DNA of 64,000 nt from an uncultured Bacteroidia bacterium (GCA_903897145.1 CAIUAN010000043.1:1-64000), one strand, 5' to 3'; counted from the first letter of the stretch, positions 55,701 to 63,480 are shown. Notes: generated by a model from the letters alone, not told the origin. Numbers and translations are program-made.

Positions 55701-55952
55701 CCTGAGAAAGCGGTCATATCAATCTACCGGAAATTATCAGGTGTGACTCCATCTTCTATGGAACTCTCCTTATTAAAAAACTTGCAAGCATCAGAGCTCG
55801 TCAAGTTTAGGAGTTCCCCAGAGAAGACAAAAGGGTGGCTTTCGGCGGGTCAGTATAAGATTAACAAAATACTCGATCCAGCCCAGGTTGCAGCCAATGC
55901 CGTTGTGGCCAGTGTAATCTTAAATTCTGACGCTACATTAACGAAAAGATAA
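52716..55952 (+). CDS. Planctomycete-type cytochrome c / DUF1549 / LamG-like / DUF1553 lipoprotein
   Basis: 1078 residues. The signal ends in a lipobox (LALGSCGP), so it is a lipoprotein, unlike its paralogue at 47014. PSCyt1 with CFSCHGPD (C56-H60) comes first, then DUF1549 ending in CARCHDHKFDP (C347-H351). A LamG/concanavalin-like domain at ~448-663 (LAYYNFDNG, KWIMLSMTYDGSS, GKVDDLSVYNRAL) is inserted, and DUF1553 closes (NRYGLAMWL, NRIWQNFFGTGLV, YRQDS). It lies 6 bases after the DUF2231-cytochrome gene and 3 before the second DUF1501 gene, so translation is tightly coupled. The LamG insert sits where the paralogue has its CBM6-like domain. Confidence 0.89.
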   Translation: MVFFKKKASVFALLIAVLALGSCGPKLPADIVASLKLLPDKIDYNQHVKPILSDKCFSCHGPDKTKQKAGLRLDIQSFAYAPLPETPGKVAIDPGSLEGSELYHRIISEDPSYIMPSSKSHLVLSSKEKAILVRWIQHGAKYKPHWAFVKPEKPSVPSAHISGWMVNSIDHFIARRLESEHIQPSKEASKELLLRRLSLDLTGLPPTLEEIDLFLSDRAANAYEKQVERLLKSPHFGEKMAVDWLDLARFADSYGYTVDRLRDMSPYRDWVIQAYNQNMPYNQFIQWQLAGDLMPFPTKDMIIATAFNRLHQQNMEGGIIEEEFQTEYVIDRTNTMGTAIMGLPIGCARCHDHKFDPITQKNYYELTSFFNRVKEAGQISWDDATPTPTLMLPTKEKEKNVAVLNQQIADQEKAVEQTKGIAIPGFKDWLNMKKYQQLGSEIIPQNGLLAYYNFDNGTLKSSSKPQQTGAMKRGLGNSDGDAPVFEKNESGKDLVLNGDQWMATGPIGAFSRSDPFTINLRVLIPNDFKEGVIFHKCIAERLYNYRGYHVYLKENKLSVNMSHAAPSNAISRVMTEPIPRNKWIMLSMTYDGSSKANGLKLFLDGKELALETTMDQLTKDIVRNRKDQLGLQIGAWDRGLGFKGGKVDDLSVYNRALTDFELKIIGDHSAWKSISAKNPELLASADSLALKNYYLSAVDPGLLAEQKKLQQLRTNLSDTVSNIQELSVMQDMPIPRKTYILKRGNYDAFGEEVFPNAPPSIFPFSKKFPQNRYGLAMWLTDDDHPLTARVAVNRIWQNFFGTGLVKTAEDFGNQGELPSHPELLDWLAVSFTDSKWDFKNLCKQIVMSATYRQDSKSTSQNLALDPENRLLSHGPSIRLTAEMIRDNALAASGLLNTTLGGKSIKPYQPDGLWEINNSSYRADTGANVYRRGIYVLVKRSVPNPTLATFDATSRSYCVVRRQKTNTPLQALVTLNDPTFVEAAKVMGEQLTMAAEPEKAVISIYRKLSGVTPSSMELSLLKNLQASELVKFRSSPEKTKGWLSAGQYKINKILDPAQVAANAVVASVILNSDATLTKR

Positions 55953-55955
55953 GCT

Positions 55956-57470
55956 ATGAGCGATCATCATCACGATATTTTTAAATTGCATACGCCAGAA
56001 TTTAATCAATTAAATAATCGATTAGATCGTCGCAATTTCTTAACCAAAACCTCCTTAGGAATTGGGGCACTCGCGCTCGGTTCTTTATTAGGAAATGATT
56101 TACTTGGCAAAGGCGTTGGAGCTAAAGGTGATATCCCAGCTGCGACGCTTGAGGAGGAAATTTTGCGTGCAATTCCGCATATCGCACCACGAGCCAAGCG
56201 TGTGGTTTATCTTTTTATGAGTGGGGGACCTTCTCAGTTTGAGACGTTCGATTATAAGCCTAAGTTAGTGGAGATGTATGGGAAAGGGCTGCCTGACTCC
56301 GTGCGACAAGGACAGCGATTAACCAGCATGAGTGCCAATCAAAGTACTCTTCCGATCGTCCCTTCGGTGTATAAGTTTCGTCAATATGGTGAATCACAAA
56401 CCTGGCTAAGCGAACTTCTTCCCTATACTTCGGCTGTTGTTGATGATTTATGTATCATCAAATCAATCCATTCGGAAGCGATTAACCACGATCCTGCCAT
56501 AACCTTTTTTCAAACTGGAAATCAATTGCCTGGACGACCTTCTATCGGGTCGTGGGTTAGCTATGGATTAGGATCTGACAATAAAAATCTTCCTTCTTTT
56601 ATTGTCTTAGTTTCAAAGAATGCCGTTAAAGATCAACCGCTCTATGCCCGTCTTTGGGGCAATGGCTTTCTCCCTTCAGAACATCAGGGTGTTCAGTTTA
56701 GAGCTGGGAAGAATCCGGTTTTGTATTTAGACAATCCGGAAGGGTATGATGGAGCCGATCGGAAACAGATGCTTGAATACCTGTCTAAATTAAATATACT
56801 TCAAAATGAGCCTTATGGCGATCCTGAGGTGCAAGCTCGAATTGCGCAATATGAGATGGCTTACCGCATGCAAACATCGGTTCCTGAAGTGATGGATACT
56901 TCCGATGAACCGGATGAAGTTTTCAATCTCTATGGTCCTGACAGTCGCGATTCAGGAAGCTATGCCGCTAATTGCCTTTTAGCGCGCAAACTATTAGAGA
57001 AAGATGTGAAGTTTATTCAGCTTTACCATCAAGGGTGGGATCATCATGGTGGTCTTCCTGCTGGAATGGCCAAGCAATGTAAAGATACCGACCAGCCAAC
57101 GGCTGCCCTGCTAAAAGATTTGAAAAGAAGAGGCCTTCTTGAAGATACTTTAGTGATTTGGGGAGGTGAATTTGGACGGACTGTTTATTCTCAAGGCAAG
57201 CTTCAAGCGAATGACTATGGTCGCGATCACCATCCACGGTGTTTCACTATGTGGATGGCGGGTGCGGGAGTTAAACCTGGAATAAGTTATGGAGAGACAG
57301 ACGACTTTAGTTATAATGTTGTTAAAAATCCAGTCCATGTGCATGATTTCCAAGCCACTTTGTTAAATCTAATGGGCGTGGATCACGAAAGACTTACCTT
57401 TAAATTTCAAGGAAGACGCTTCCGATTAACCGATGTTGAGGGTAACGTAGTAAAAGATATTTTGACTTAA
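55956..57470 (+). CDS. DUF1501 protein, Tat-exported, second copy
   Basis: 504 residues. Twin-arginine region DRRNFLTKTSLGIGALALG at ~24-43. The DUF1501 blocks are VYLFMSGGPSQFETFDYKP, YHQGWDHHGGLP, VIWGGEFGRT and GRDHHPRCFTMWMAG. It is paired 3 bases after the LamG-type cytochrome gene, copying the order of the first pair (47014/49752). The two DUF1501 proteins have diverged along most of their length, so this is an old duplication or two separate acquisitions. Function unknown. Confidence 0.9.
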   Translation: MSDHHHDIFKLHTPEFNQLNNRLDRRNFLTKTSLGIGALALGSLLGNDLLGKGVGAKGDIPAATLEEEILRAIPHIAPRAKRVVYLFMSGGPSQFETFDYKPKLVEMYGKGLPDSVRQGQRLTSMSANQSTLPIVPSVYKFRQYGESQTWLSELLPYTSAVVDDLCIIKSIHSEAINHDPAITFFQTGNQLPGRPSIGSWVSYGLGSDNKNLPSFIVLVSKNAVKDQPLYARLWGNGFLPSEHQGVQFRAGKNPVLYLDNPEGYDGADRKQMLEYLSKLNILQNEPYGDPEVQARIAQYEMAYRMQTSVPEVMDTSDEPDEVFNLYGPDSRDSGSYAANCLLARKLLEKDVKFIQLYHQGWDHHGGLPAGMAKQCKDTDQPTAALLKDLKRRGLLEDTLVIWGGEFGRTVYSQGKLQANDYGRDHHPRCFTMWMAGAGVKPGISYGETDDFSYNVVKNPVHVHDFQATLLNLMGVDHERLTFKFQGRRFRLTDVEGNVVKDILT

Positions 57471-57497
57471 AATGATAACGACTAACAATAGATATTT

Positions 57498-58607
57498 ATG
57501 ACTTCTAGAAGAACATTTTTAAAAAATTCAACCCTTATGACAACCGCTGCTGCAGTATTGCCTAGTTCTGGATTCTCTATTTCTCCCGGAAATCAACAAT
57601 TAAATGATCCTTTCATTGGACAGGGAGAATTTAAATATAAAGTTGATAAAAATTGGGCGAAGATAAGCGTCAATAGCAATCCACTTTTCAACTGTCATGA
57701 GATGGTTCAGGATAGTCAAGGTCGATTAATTATGTTAGGTGATAACATTCATAATAACATCCTGATCTTTGATAAATCGGGCAAGCTTTTGGATAGCTGG
57801 GGAAATTCGTGGCCAGGCGGTCATGGCTTAACACTTTCGAAAGAGGGTGGAGAAGAGTTTTTACTTATTGTTGACTGCGGATGGTTTCAGGATAAGACTG
57901 GTAAATGGACCAAGCAGGCCGGACAGGTTGTAAAAACAGATCTAACTGGACGGATAATATTTACCCTGGGGCATCCACGGACCATCGGAATTTATAAAGA
58001 CACAGAGTCTTTTATGCCTACCGAGACAGCCGTAGCGCCCAATGGAGATATCTATTTAGCCGATGGTTATGGCTCCGATTATATCATTCAATACAATAGT
58101 AATGGGGAATATATTCGCCATTTTGGGGGTCATAATAACACGAATCCTGACCACAATCTTCATTGTGCGCATGGTGTAACTGTTGATACTCGCGATAAAA
58201 ATAATCATAAGCTTATCTGCACTTCGCGTGAGGAAAATTGCTTCAAGGTGTTTACCCTTGATGGGAAGTTCCTATACCGTATTGATTTGCCAGGTATGTA
58301 TGTCTGCCGTCCCGTTCTAAAGGGCGATAACTTATATGCAGGTGTTTGTTGGTCAAAAGATGAGGCTGGAAAGATGATCGGTGGCAATAGTGGCTTCGTC
58401 ACCATTTTAGATCAAAATAATAAGGTTCTATCAAATCCTGGTGGGAATGCCCCTGTTTATAAGAGTGGAATTTTGCAGCCAACCTTGCAAGACATCAACC
58501 ATATTTTTCAACATTGTCATGATGTTTGTGTCGATGATGATCTAAACCTTTACATCTGTCAATGGAATGCAAATCAAACCCCACCTATCAAATTAACTAG
58601 GGTATAA
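57498..58607 (+). CDS. NHL-repeat beta-propeller protein, Tat-exported
   Basis: 369 residues. A twin-arginine signal (MTSRRTFLKNSTLMTT) comes first. The rest is a six-bladed NHL propeller resembling the peptidyl-hydroxyglycine lyase group: ETAVAPNGDIYLADGYG, HFGGHNNTNPDHNLHCAHGV and QHCHDVCVDDDLNLYICQWN. Several His near blade tips could bind metal. The role in the cluster is unknown; it might bind a ligand or be a lyase. It lies 27 bases after DUF1501 and 3 before the second DUF2231 gene, so it belongs to the same transcript. Confidence 0.82.
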   Translation: MTSRRTFLKNSTLMTTAAAVLPSSGFSISPGNQQLNDPFIGQGEFKYKVDKNWAKISVNSNPLFNCHEMVQDSQGRLIMLGDNIHNNILIFDKSGKLLDSWGNSWPGGHGLTLSKEGGEEFLLIVDCGWFQDKTGKWTKQAGQVVKTDLTGRIIFTLGHPRTIGIYKDTESFMPTETAVAPNGDIYLADGYGSDYIIQYNSNGEYIRHFGGHNNTNPDHNLHCAHGVTVDTRDKNNHKLICTSREENCFKVFTLDGKFLYRIDLPGMYVCRPVLKGDNLYAGVCWSKDEAGKMIGGNSGFVTILDQNNKVLSNPGGNAPVYKSGILQPTLQDINHIFQHCHDVCVDDDLNLYICQWNANQTPPIKLTRV

Positions 58608-58610
58608 AGT

Positions 58611-59540
58611 ATGACAATGGATCTATCCGCATTTTTAGGGCATCTTCATCCGTTAATTGTTCATCTGCCAATTGGGTTTTTAATCCTTGCGGTAGTTTTT
58701 GAATTTTTATCTTATGCAAGGCCTTATGAAGCCCTAAAACGTGCGGTTCCATTTGTTTTATTTTTAGGTTTTCTCTCGGCATCTATTGCCGCTCTTTTTG
58801 GCTATTTGTTAGCTCAAGGGAGTGGCTATGATTTAGAGACTCTTTCAGATCATCAGTTATATGGCATTTTGCTGGCTGTCGTCTCAGGTATCTTGTCTCT
58901 TTTTACATGCTCATCTATTGAGCTTGCTATGAGATTAAAGCGGAGGACCTTCTCTTCTTTAATGCTTATCATGTTTTTATTAGTTTGTTATACGGGTCAT
59001 CTTGGAGGCTCGTTGACACATGGGAAGGATTATATTTCGTTAGATATTTTTGGCAATAGCACGTCCGGTAAGATTCAAGGAGGGGAGAATGGTTTAACGA
59101 CGGTTCAGGCTAATGCTGATATCCCATTTTTAATAGACCTTAAGGCATTAGATAGTCTTAAAACAAAAGGTGTTATTGTTCGCATTATGTTGCATGCTCC
59201 TTTGCAGCTAGATGTTACCATTCCTGCGGGAAGTGGCATAAAGATGACCCAGATAGCTTCCCAATTGCGGAGCATCTCGAACCAGGTGATTTGGCTGAAT
59301 CTTTCAGGCAATGGGTTAACAGATCAGGATTTAGATTTTTTACCTTTGATGACAAATCTAGAGAAATTACGACTGGAGAAAAATCCGATCACAGATCATA
59401 TTGCTGGTCAATTAAAAGGGTTGGATAAACTGCAAGCCATCAATTTAAACGACACTAAAATAACGGCAGTCTGCTTGGATCAATTAAAGCAAATGCCGAA
59501 CCTTAAACGAGTATATAGCTGGCATACGGTGGAAAAATAA
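58611..59540 (+). CDS. DUF2231-type membrane protein with leucine-rich repeats, no cytochrome domain
   Basis: 309 residues. Four hydrophobic helices with the same His pattern as the protein at 51297: LHPLIVHLPIGFLILAV, SDHQLYGI and TGHLGGSLTHG. Leucine-rich repeats follow at ~215-300 (VIWLNLSGNGLTDQDLDFL, LEKLRLEKNPITD). No CxxCH is present, so relative to its paralogue the c-type heme domain is missing between the membrane part and the repeats. It lies 3 bases after the NHL gene. I read it as the membrane partner of the second DUF1549/DUF1501 module. Confidence 0.8.
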   Translation: MTMDLSAFLGHLHPLIVHLPIGFLILAVVFEFLSYARPYEALKRAVPFVLFLGFLSASIAALFGYLLAQGSGYDLETLSDHQLYGILLAVVSGILSLFTCSSIELAMRLKRRTFSSLMLIMFLLVCYTGHLGGSLTHGKDYISLDIFGNSTSGKIQGGENGLTTVQANADIPFLIDLKALDSLKTKGVIVRIMLHAPLQLDVTIPAGSGIKMTQIASQLRSISNQVIWLNLSGNGLTDQDLDFLPLMTNLEKLRLEKNPITDHIAGQLKGLDKLQAINLNDTKITAVCLDQLKQMPNLKRVYSWHTVEK

Positions 59541-59559
59541 GTTATTTTTGGCTTCACAA

Positions 59560-59567
59560 TATGTTTG
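59560..59567 (+). promoter_or_regulatory. -7 promoter element for the di-heme peroxidase gene
   Basis: TATGTTTG matches TAnnTTTG in the 111-base gap before the peroxidase ATG at 59652, giving a leader of about 80 bases. It suggests the gene can be expressed apart from the cluster. The ORF-track TTG start at 59565 lies inside this element. Confidence 0.4.
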
Positions 59568-59651
59568 CATTTTAATAAAAAGAGAATTGGGAGCTCTTTG
59601 AACATTCGGAAACCCTTTACGCAATTTTCAACTGCATTAAAAGCTTTTAAA

Positions 59652-60827
59652 ATGGGTAAGAATCTGGTTGTTTTCGTGTTTGGTATTCTATTATTTAGCG
59701 CTTGTCATTCAAGTTCCGATACTAAGAAAATTGTTCGTCCGGCACCGGATGATATTTCTGTGTTAGGAGCGCTTCCTTTACTGGTAACTTATCCACTAAA
59801 TAACCCAAGTACTCCAGACAAAATTGAGCTTGGCAAACTTCTCTTTTTTGATCCTATCCTTTCGGGAAATAAAGATGTGGCTTGTGCCACCTGTCATCAT
59901 CCTGATTATGGGTTTGCCGAGAGTTTAGATCTCTCCATTGGCGTTCATGGAGCAGGTCTGGGCGGTAGCCGTAATTTCAAGCAGCCTAATGATATCCCTT
60001 TTGTGAAGCGAAATTCTCAGTCGATCATTAATACGGCGTTTAATGGCATCACCAACAATGGGATGATTGATCCTTTGCAGTCTCCTATGTTTTGGGATCT
60101 TCGAGTCAAAAGTCTCGAGAGTCAGGCCTTGGAGCCAATTAAGGCTTTTGAGGAGATGCGAGGTCATGCTTTTGTGGAAAATGATGCGCTGGCAAAAGTC
60201 GTATCCAGACTAAAGGAAATTGAAGATTATCGAAAATTGTTTAAAAATGCGTTTGGGGGTCAAGATGCGATCACAAAGGATAATCTGGGAAAGGCGATTG
60301 CCGCTTATGAGCGCACCCTTGTTGGGAACAATTCGCGATTCGACCAATATATGCGAGGAAATACTGCTGCGCTTACGCGGAATGAACTCGAAGGGTTGAA
60401 GTTATTTCTAAAAGATGGCTGTACTAAATGTCATCATGGACCTATGTTTTCAGATTATAAAACCCATGTCATGGGAGTCCCTGAACAGGAGAAATTAAAA
60501 TATTCAGACGCGGGATTTGAGAAGAGTTACGCCTTTAGAACACCTTCTCTAAGGAATCTTTTGCATACCTATCCATATATGCACAACGGAAAGCTTAAGA
60601 GTCTTGAAAATGTTTTAGAGTTTTATGAAGATCTTTCAGGGGGCAAACAGGCAAACTCAAGAATTCAGTTTAGTCAAATTGATCCTTTAGTTGCCAACCT
60701 AAATGTTGATTTTAAAGACATTGCTTTTATAGTTGAGTTTTTAGGTTCCTTGAATGATGAGCCCCAAAATAAATCAATTCCTCTAAGGGTTCCAAGTCAT
60801 TTGTTGGTTGGTGGAAATATCTACTAG
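59652..60827 (+). CDS. Di-heme cytochrome c peroxidase (CcpA/MauG family) lipoprotein
   Basis: 391 residues from the ATG at 59652, which opens a lipoprotein signal (MGKNLVVFVFGILLFSACH). The ORF-track start adds 29 unrelated residues. Heme 1 is C78-ATC-H82 in CATCHHPDYGFAE; heme 2 is C257-TKC-H261 in CTKCHHGPMFSD. QSIINTAFNG and FRTPSLRNLLHTYPYMHNG are family blocks. It reduces hydrogen peroxide with electrons from small cytochromes in the periplasm, or acts as a MauG-like oxidant. It ends the cluster and could drain electrons from the upstream cytochromes, which is inference. Confidence 0.93.
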   Translation: MGKNLVVFVFGILLFSACHSSSDTKKIVRPAPDDISVLGALPLLVTYPLNNPSTPDKIELGKLLFFDPILSGNKDVACATCHHPDYGFAESLDLSIGVHGAGLGGSRNFKQPNDIPFVKRNSQSIINTAFNGITNNGMIDPLQSPMFWDLRVKSLESQALEPIKAFEEMRGHAFVENDALAKVVSRLKEIEDYRKLFKNAFGGQDAITKDNLGKAIAAYERTLVGNNSRFDQYMRGNTAALTRNELEGLKLFLKDGCTKCHHGPMFSDYKTHVMGVPEQEKLKYSDAGFEKSYAFRTPSLRNLLHTYPYMHNGKLKSLENVLEFYEDLSGGKQANSRIQFSQIDPLVANLNVDFKDIAFIVEFLGSLNDEPQNKSIPLRVPSHLLVGGNIY

Positions 60828-60927
60828 AGAACTAATTCACGCTAATTGAAAATGACATTAATTTATCAGTCTTATTTGCCTTTTCAAACGAAACAATAGA
60901 CATGCTAAAGATCATTCCTTTATTTTT

Positions 60928-60935
60928 TATCTTTG
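60928..60935 (+). promoter_or_regulatory. -7 promoter element of the DUF4271/hemD run
   Basis: TATCTTTG is a canonical -7 element, 23 bases before the ATG at 60958. It also explains why the upstream reading frame at 60902 should not be taken as the gene start. Confidence 0.6.
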
Positions 60936-60957
60936 CATGGCTCCTAATGAATGATTT

Positions 60958-62235
60958 ATGTCTGTTGCTCTCGTGATCCTGAATGAAATATCAAATAGTT
61001 TTGCTGCTGAACTGCCGCCCCCAAAGGCTCAAGTAGTTAAAAAGAGCACTAAGACTGCGAAAGGCAAAACAGCTGTTTCTAAGTCAGCAAAGGTTTCTAA
61101 AAAGGGTGTTACAGCAAAAAAAACGATTGCAAAACCTACTCCCAAAGCGAAGAACCCATCCGCTAAAAAAGTTCTACCGGCCAAGAAAGAAGCGACTAAG
61201 AAAGTACTTGCGAAAAAAAATATTACAGCTAAGAAGGTTCTTCCCGCGAAGAAAGAGGTTGTTCAAAAAGTTGTACCTGCCAAAAAGAGCCTAGTTAAGC
61301 CGGCAGTTACTAAGTCTATAGTGGTCAAGAAGGCACTTGTCTCAAAAGCTATAGCCACAAAAAAACATCCGAAGAAAGAAGTTGTTCAACAGGTCAACTA
61401 CAGCGAGGAGAGTGTTGTGAAGGATTCTCGTTTAAATATCTACACCGGCAATCCTGGCTATTATGCCACATTAGGCGATACGGCCTATTTTGGCAATATT
61501 CCTACTCTATCGGACTCCGCATTTATACAGGCTCAACGGACGATAATACCTGTTTCAACAAAGCCTTATGGCAAAGTGGGTAAGGAGCGAATTGCACCAA
61601 GTCAAGATTGGGTGCTAGGACTTATTTTAGTCCTTTGGATTATTTTTGCTTCTGTCACCGCCAATTTCCCTAAATATCTAGATCAAATATTTTTAAGTCT
61701 CGTTAATTTTAAGGAAGCCACAAGGTTATTTCGTCAGCGTGGTTATAAAATGATGTTCGGTGCGGTCCGTTTAGACCTAATTTTTCATTTAGTTTTGCCG
61801 CTTTCGGTCTTTCAGATCGCACAATTCTTTAATGTGAGCATTGGTGGTTATCCAAGTATCGTTCTTTTTATTGGAATGGCCGCAGTTATCAATACCTATC
61901 TGTTTTTGAAAATCTTGCTCAATAAACTGGTTGGCTCTATCACCATGGTAAAAGAGCAAACCAAGGAGTCTTTGTTTAACATTAGTCTGCATTACAGAGC
62001 CTTAGGGTTTATCTTACTGCCGCTGGTTACTATTCACGCGATATTACCAATTACTAATTTTATTACCATCTGGATAATGGCGGTTTTATTGGTAATTCTC
62101 CATATTGCTGCCGTGATTCGAACAATTTATTTAGCTTATCAAAAAGAGATTTCAATTTTCTATTTGATTTTATACCTTTGTACCCTAGAAATTCTACCAT
62201 TGCTTTTGATTTTCAAGCTTATCGTGAAACAATAG
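60958..62235 (+). CDS. DUF4271 membrane protein with Lys/Ala-rich N-terminal repeats
   Basis: 425 residues. Residues ~22-145 are Lys/Ala/Val/Pro-rich and histone H1-like, including a 22-residue tandem repeat starting AKKVLPAKKE (69 and 91). The C-terminal ~210 residues hold about six membrane helices and the DUF4271 block FRQRGYKMMFGAVRLDLIFH. DUF4271 is a Bacteroidota family of unknown function usually placed before hemD, as here (39 bases). The ATG at 60958 follows an in-frame stop at 60952, so it is the first possible start. No clear signal peptide. The Lys-rich part may sit in the cytoplasm and touch DNA or acidic lipids, which is speculation. Confidence 0.83.
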   Translation: MSVALVILNEISNSFAAELPPPKAQVVKKSTKTAKGKTAVSKSAKVSKKGVTAKKTIAKPTPKAKNPSAKKVLPAKKEATKKVLAKKNITAKKVLPAKKEVVQKVVPAKKSLVKPAVTKSIVVKKALVSKAIATKKHPKKEVVQQVNYSEESVVKDSRLNIYTGNPGYYATLGDTAYFGNIPTLSDSAFIQAQRTIIPVSTKPYGKVGKERIAPSQDWVLGLILVLWIIFASVTANFPKYLDQIFLSLVNFKEATRLFRQRGYKMMFGAVRLDLIFHLVLPLSVFQIAQFFNVSIGGYPSIVLFIGMAAVINTYLFLKILLNKLVGSITMVKEQTKESLFNISLHYRALGFILLPLVTIHAILPITNFITIWIMAVLLVILHIAAVIRTIYLAYQKEISIFYLILYLCTLEILPLLLIFKLIVKQ

Positions 62236-62274
62236 ATAAGGTTTGAAGAGTACCAATTTTTAAAAGTAAAGAAG

Positions 62275-63027
62275 TTGAGGATTAAAAAAATATTAGTTTC
62301 GCAACCTGAGCCAACTCCGGGTAACTCACCTTACCACGACTTGGCTGTTAAACACAATTTGAAGATTGATTTTCGTCAATTCATTCAAGTTGAGGGTGTT
62401 CCGTCAAAGGATTTTCGAAAAGATCGTATTCAGATCTTAGACCATACTGCGGTAATATTTACCAGCAGAACAGCTATTGATCACTTCTTTCGGATCTCTG
62501 GAGAGTTGCGTTTGACGATCCCTGATACCATGAAATATTTCTGTATTTCAGAGGCAACTGCATTTTATCTTCAGAAATATATTGTTTACCGTAAGCGGAA
62601 AATTTTCTATGCCAATGGTAAATTCCCTGATCTAGTAGATGTTTTAGCTAAGCATAAAGATGACAAGTTTCTAATCCCGTTATCAGATATGCACAAGGAA
62701 GAGATTCCAGTGCTTATGGAAAAGGCGAAATTAAATGTGACTGAAGCCATCATGTATCGCACAGTAAGCAGTAATCTTTCAGATCTTAAGGATGTTAATT
62801 ATGACATGCTTGTATTTTTTAGTCCAAGTGGGATAAAGTCTTTATTTGTGAACTTCCCTGACTTTGAACAGAAAGAGACTAAGATTGCTACATTTGGACC
62901 AGTAACAGCGAAGGCTGTTAGAGATGCTGGTCTACGTTTAGATGTTGAGGCTCCCATACCAGAAGCCCCATCCATGCCTGCTGCATTAGAGCGATTTATT
63001 TCCGAATTCAATAAAAATAATAAATAG
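62275..63027 (+). CDS. hemD: Uroporphyrinogen-III synthase HemD
   Basis: 250 residues, ring-closing step of heme and cobalamin precursor synthesis. It uses a TTG start, supported by the conserved opening RIKKILVSQPEPTPGNSPY and by the absence of an earlier in-frame ATG close by. VIFTSRTAIDHFF and LVFFSPSGIKSLF are family blocks, and FGPVTAKAVRDAGL matches the C-terminal motif. The two-domain fold has low identity across bacteria, but the DUF4271-hemD-rnpA order is a typical Bacteroidota context. It is followed by a strong terminator. Confidence 0.9.
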   Translation: MRIKKILVSQPEPTPGNSPYHDLAVKHNLKIDFRQFIQVEGVPSKDFRKDRIQILDHTAVIFTSRTAIDHFFRISGELRLTIPDTMKYFCISEATAFYLQKYIVYRKRKIFYANGKFPDLVDVLAKHKDDKFLIPLSDMHKEEIPVLMEKAKLNVTEAIMYRTVSSNLSDLKDVNYDMLVFFSPSGIKSLFVNFPDFEQKETKIATFGPVTAKAVRDAGLRLDVEAPIPEAPSMPAALERFISEFNKNNK

Positions 63028-63050
63028 ATTTTTATTTATGTTATCTGAAG

Positions 63051-63075
63051 GGGGAAAGTGATTTTCCCCTTTTTT
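63051..63075 (+). terminator. Rho-independent terminator after hemD
   Basis: GGGGAAA (63051-63057) pairs with TTTCCCC (63063-63069), then six T. It lies 24 bases after the hemD stop and 12 bases before the rnpA ATG. The ORF-track GTG start of rnpA at 63058 falls in its loop. Confidence 0.8.
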
Positions 63076-63087
63076 GTTTCTGCACTT

Positions 63088-63480
63088 ATGACAACTTTTA
63101 CCTTTAAGAAAGATGAGAAGCTATGTAGCCAAAAAATTATTGGCGACCTTTTTCTGAAAGGGAGTTCCTTTTTATGCTATCCCTTAAAAGTTGTTTGGAA
63201 GGCAGAGCCTTTGCCTTTCCCTGTTCCTCTTCAGGTGGTTTTTAGTGTACCCAAACGACTATTTAAAAGGGCTCACGATCGAAACCTATTAAAACGCCGA
63301 CTGCGTGAAGCTTATCGTTATCATAAACATGAGCTTAATGAGTTGCTCACGGCACATAAACAGCAGGTTGCACTTATGATCGTCTATATAGCAAAGGAAG
63401 AATTAACCTTTGCCCAGATCGATGAGGCAATGATAAAAATGATTGACAAGTTCAAGAAGAACGAAACGCTAACAAACTAA
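63088..63480 (+). CDS. rnpA: Ribonuclease P protein component RnpA
   Basis: 130 residues from the ATG at 63088; the ORF-track GTG start lies in the hemD terminator. It is the basic protein subunit that helps RNase P RNA mature tRNA 5' ends. MTTFTFKKDEKLCSQKII and the RNA-binding motif AHDRNLLKRRLREAYR are standard, and FSVPKRLFKRA precedes it. Normal length. The gene sits just after the hemD terminator, so its own promoter must be at or before that hairpin; I see none. It is followed by a bidirectional terminator. Confidence 0.95.
   Translation: MTTFTFKKDEKLCSQKIIGDLFLKGSSFLCYPLKVVWKAEPLPFPVPLQVVFSVPKRLFKRAHDRNLLKRRLREAYRYHKHELNELLTAHKQQVALMIVYIAKEELTFAQIDEAMIKMIDKFKKNETLTN

Noticed and set aside
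60902-60973. A 24-residue frame MLKIIPLFFIFAWLLMN... ahead of the DUF4271 gene that looks like a signal peptide in another frame, suggesting a frameshift.
   Set aside because: A canonical TATCTTTG promoter element lies inside it (60928-60935), which explains the sequence better. An in-frame stop at 60952 also precedes the true ATG.
61106-61294. 62-residue Arg/Lys-rich ORF within the DUF4271 gene.
   Set aside because: It is a shadow frame of the Lys/Ala repeats.
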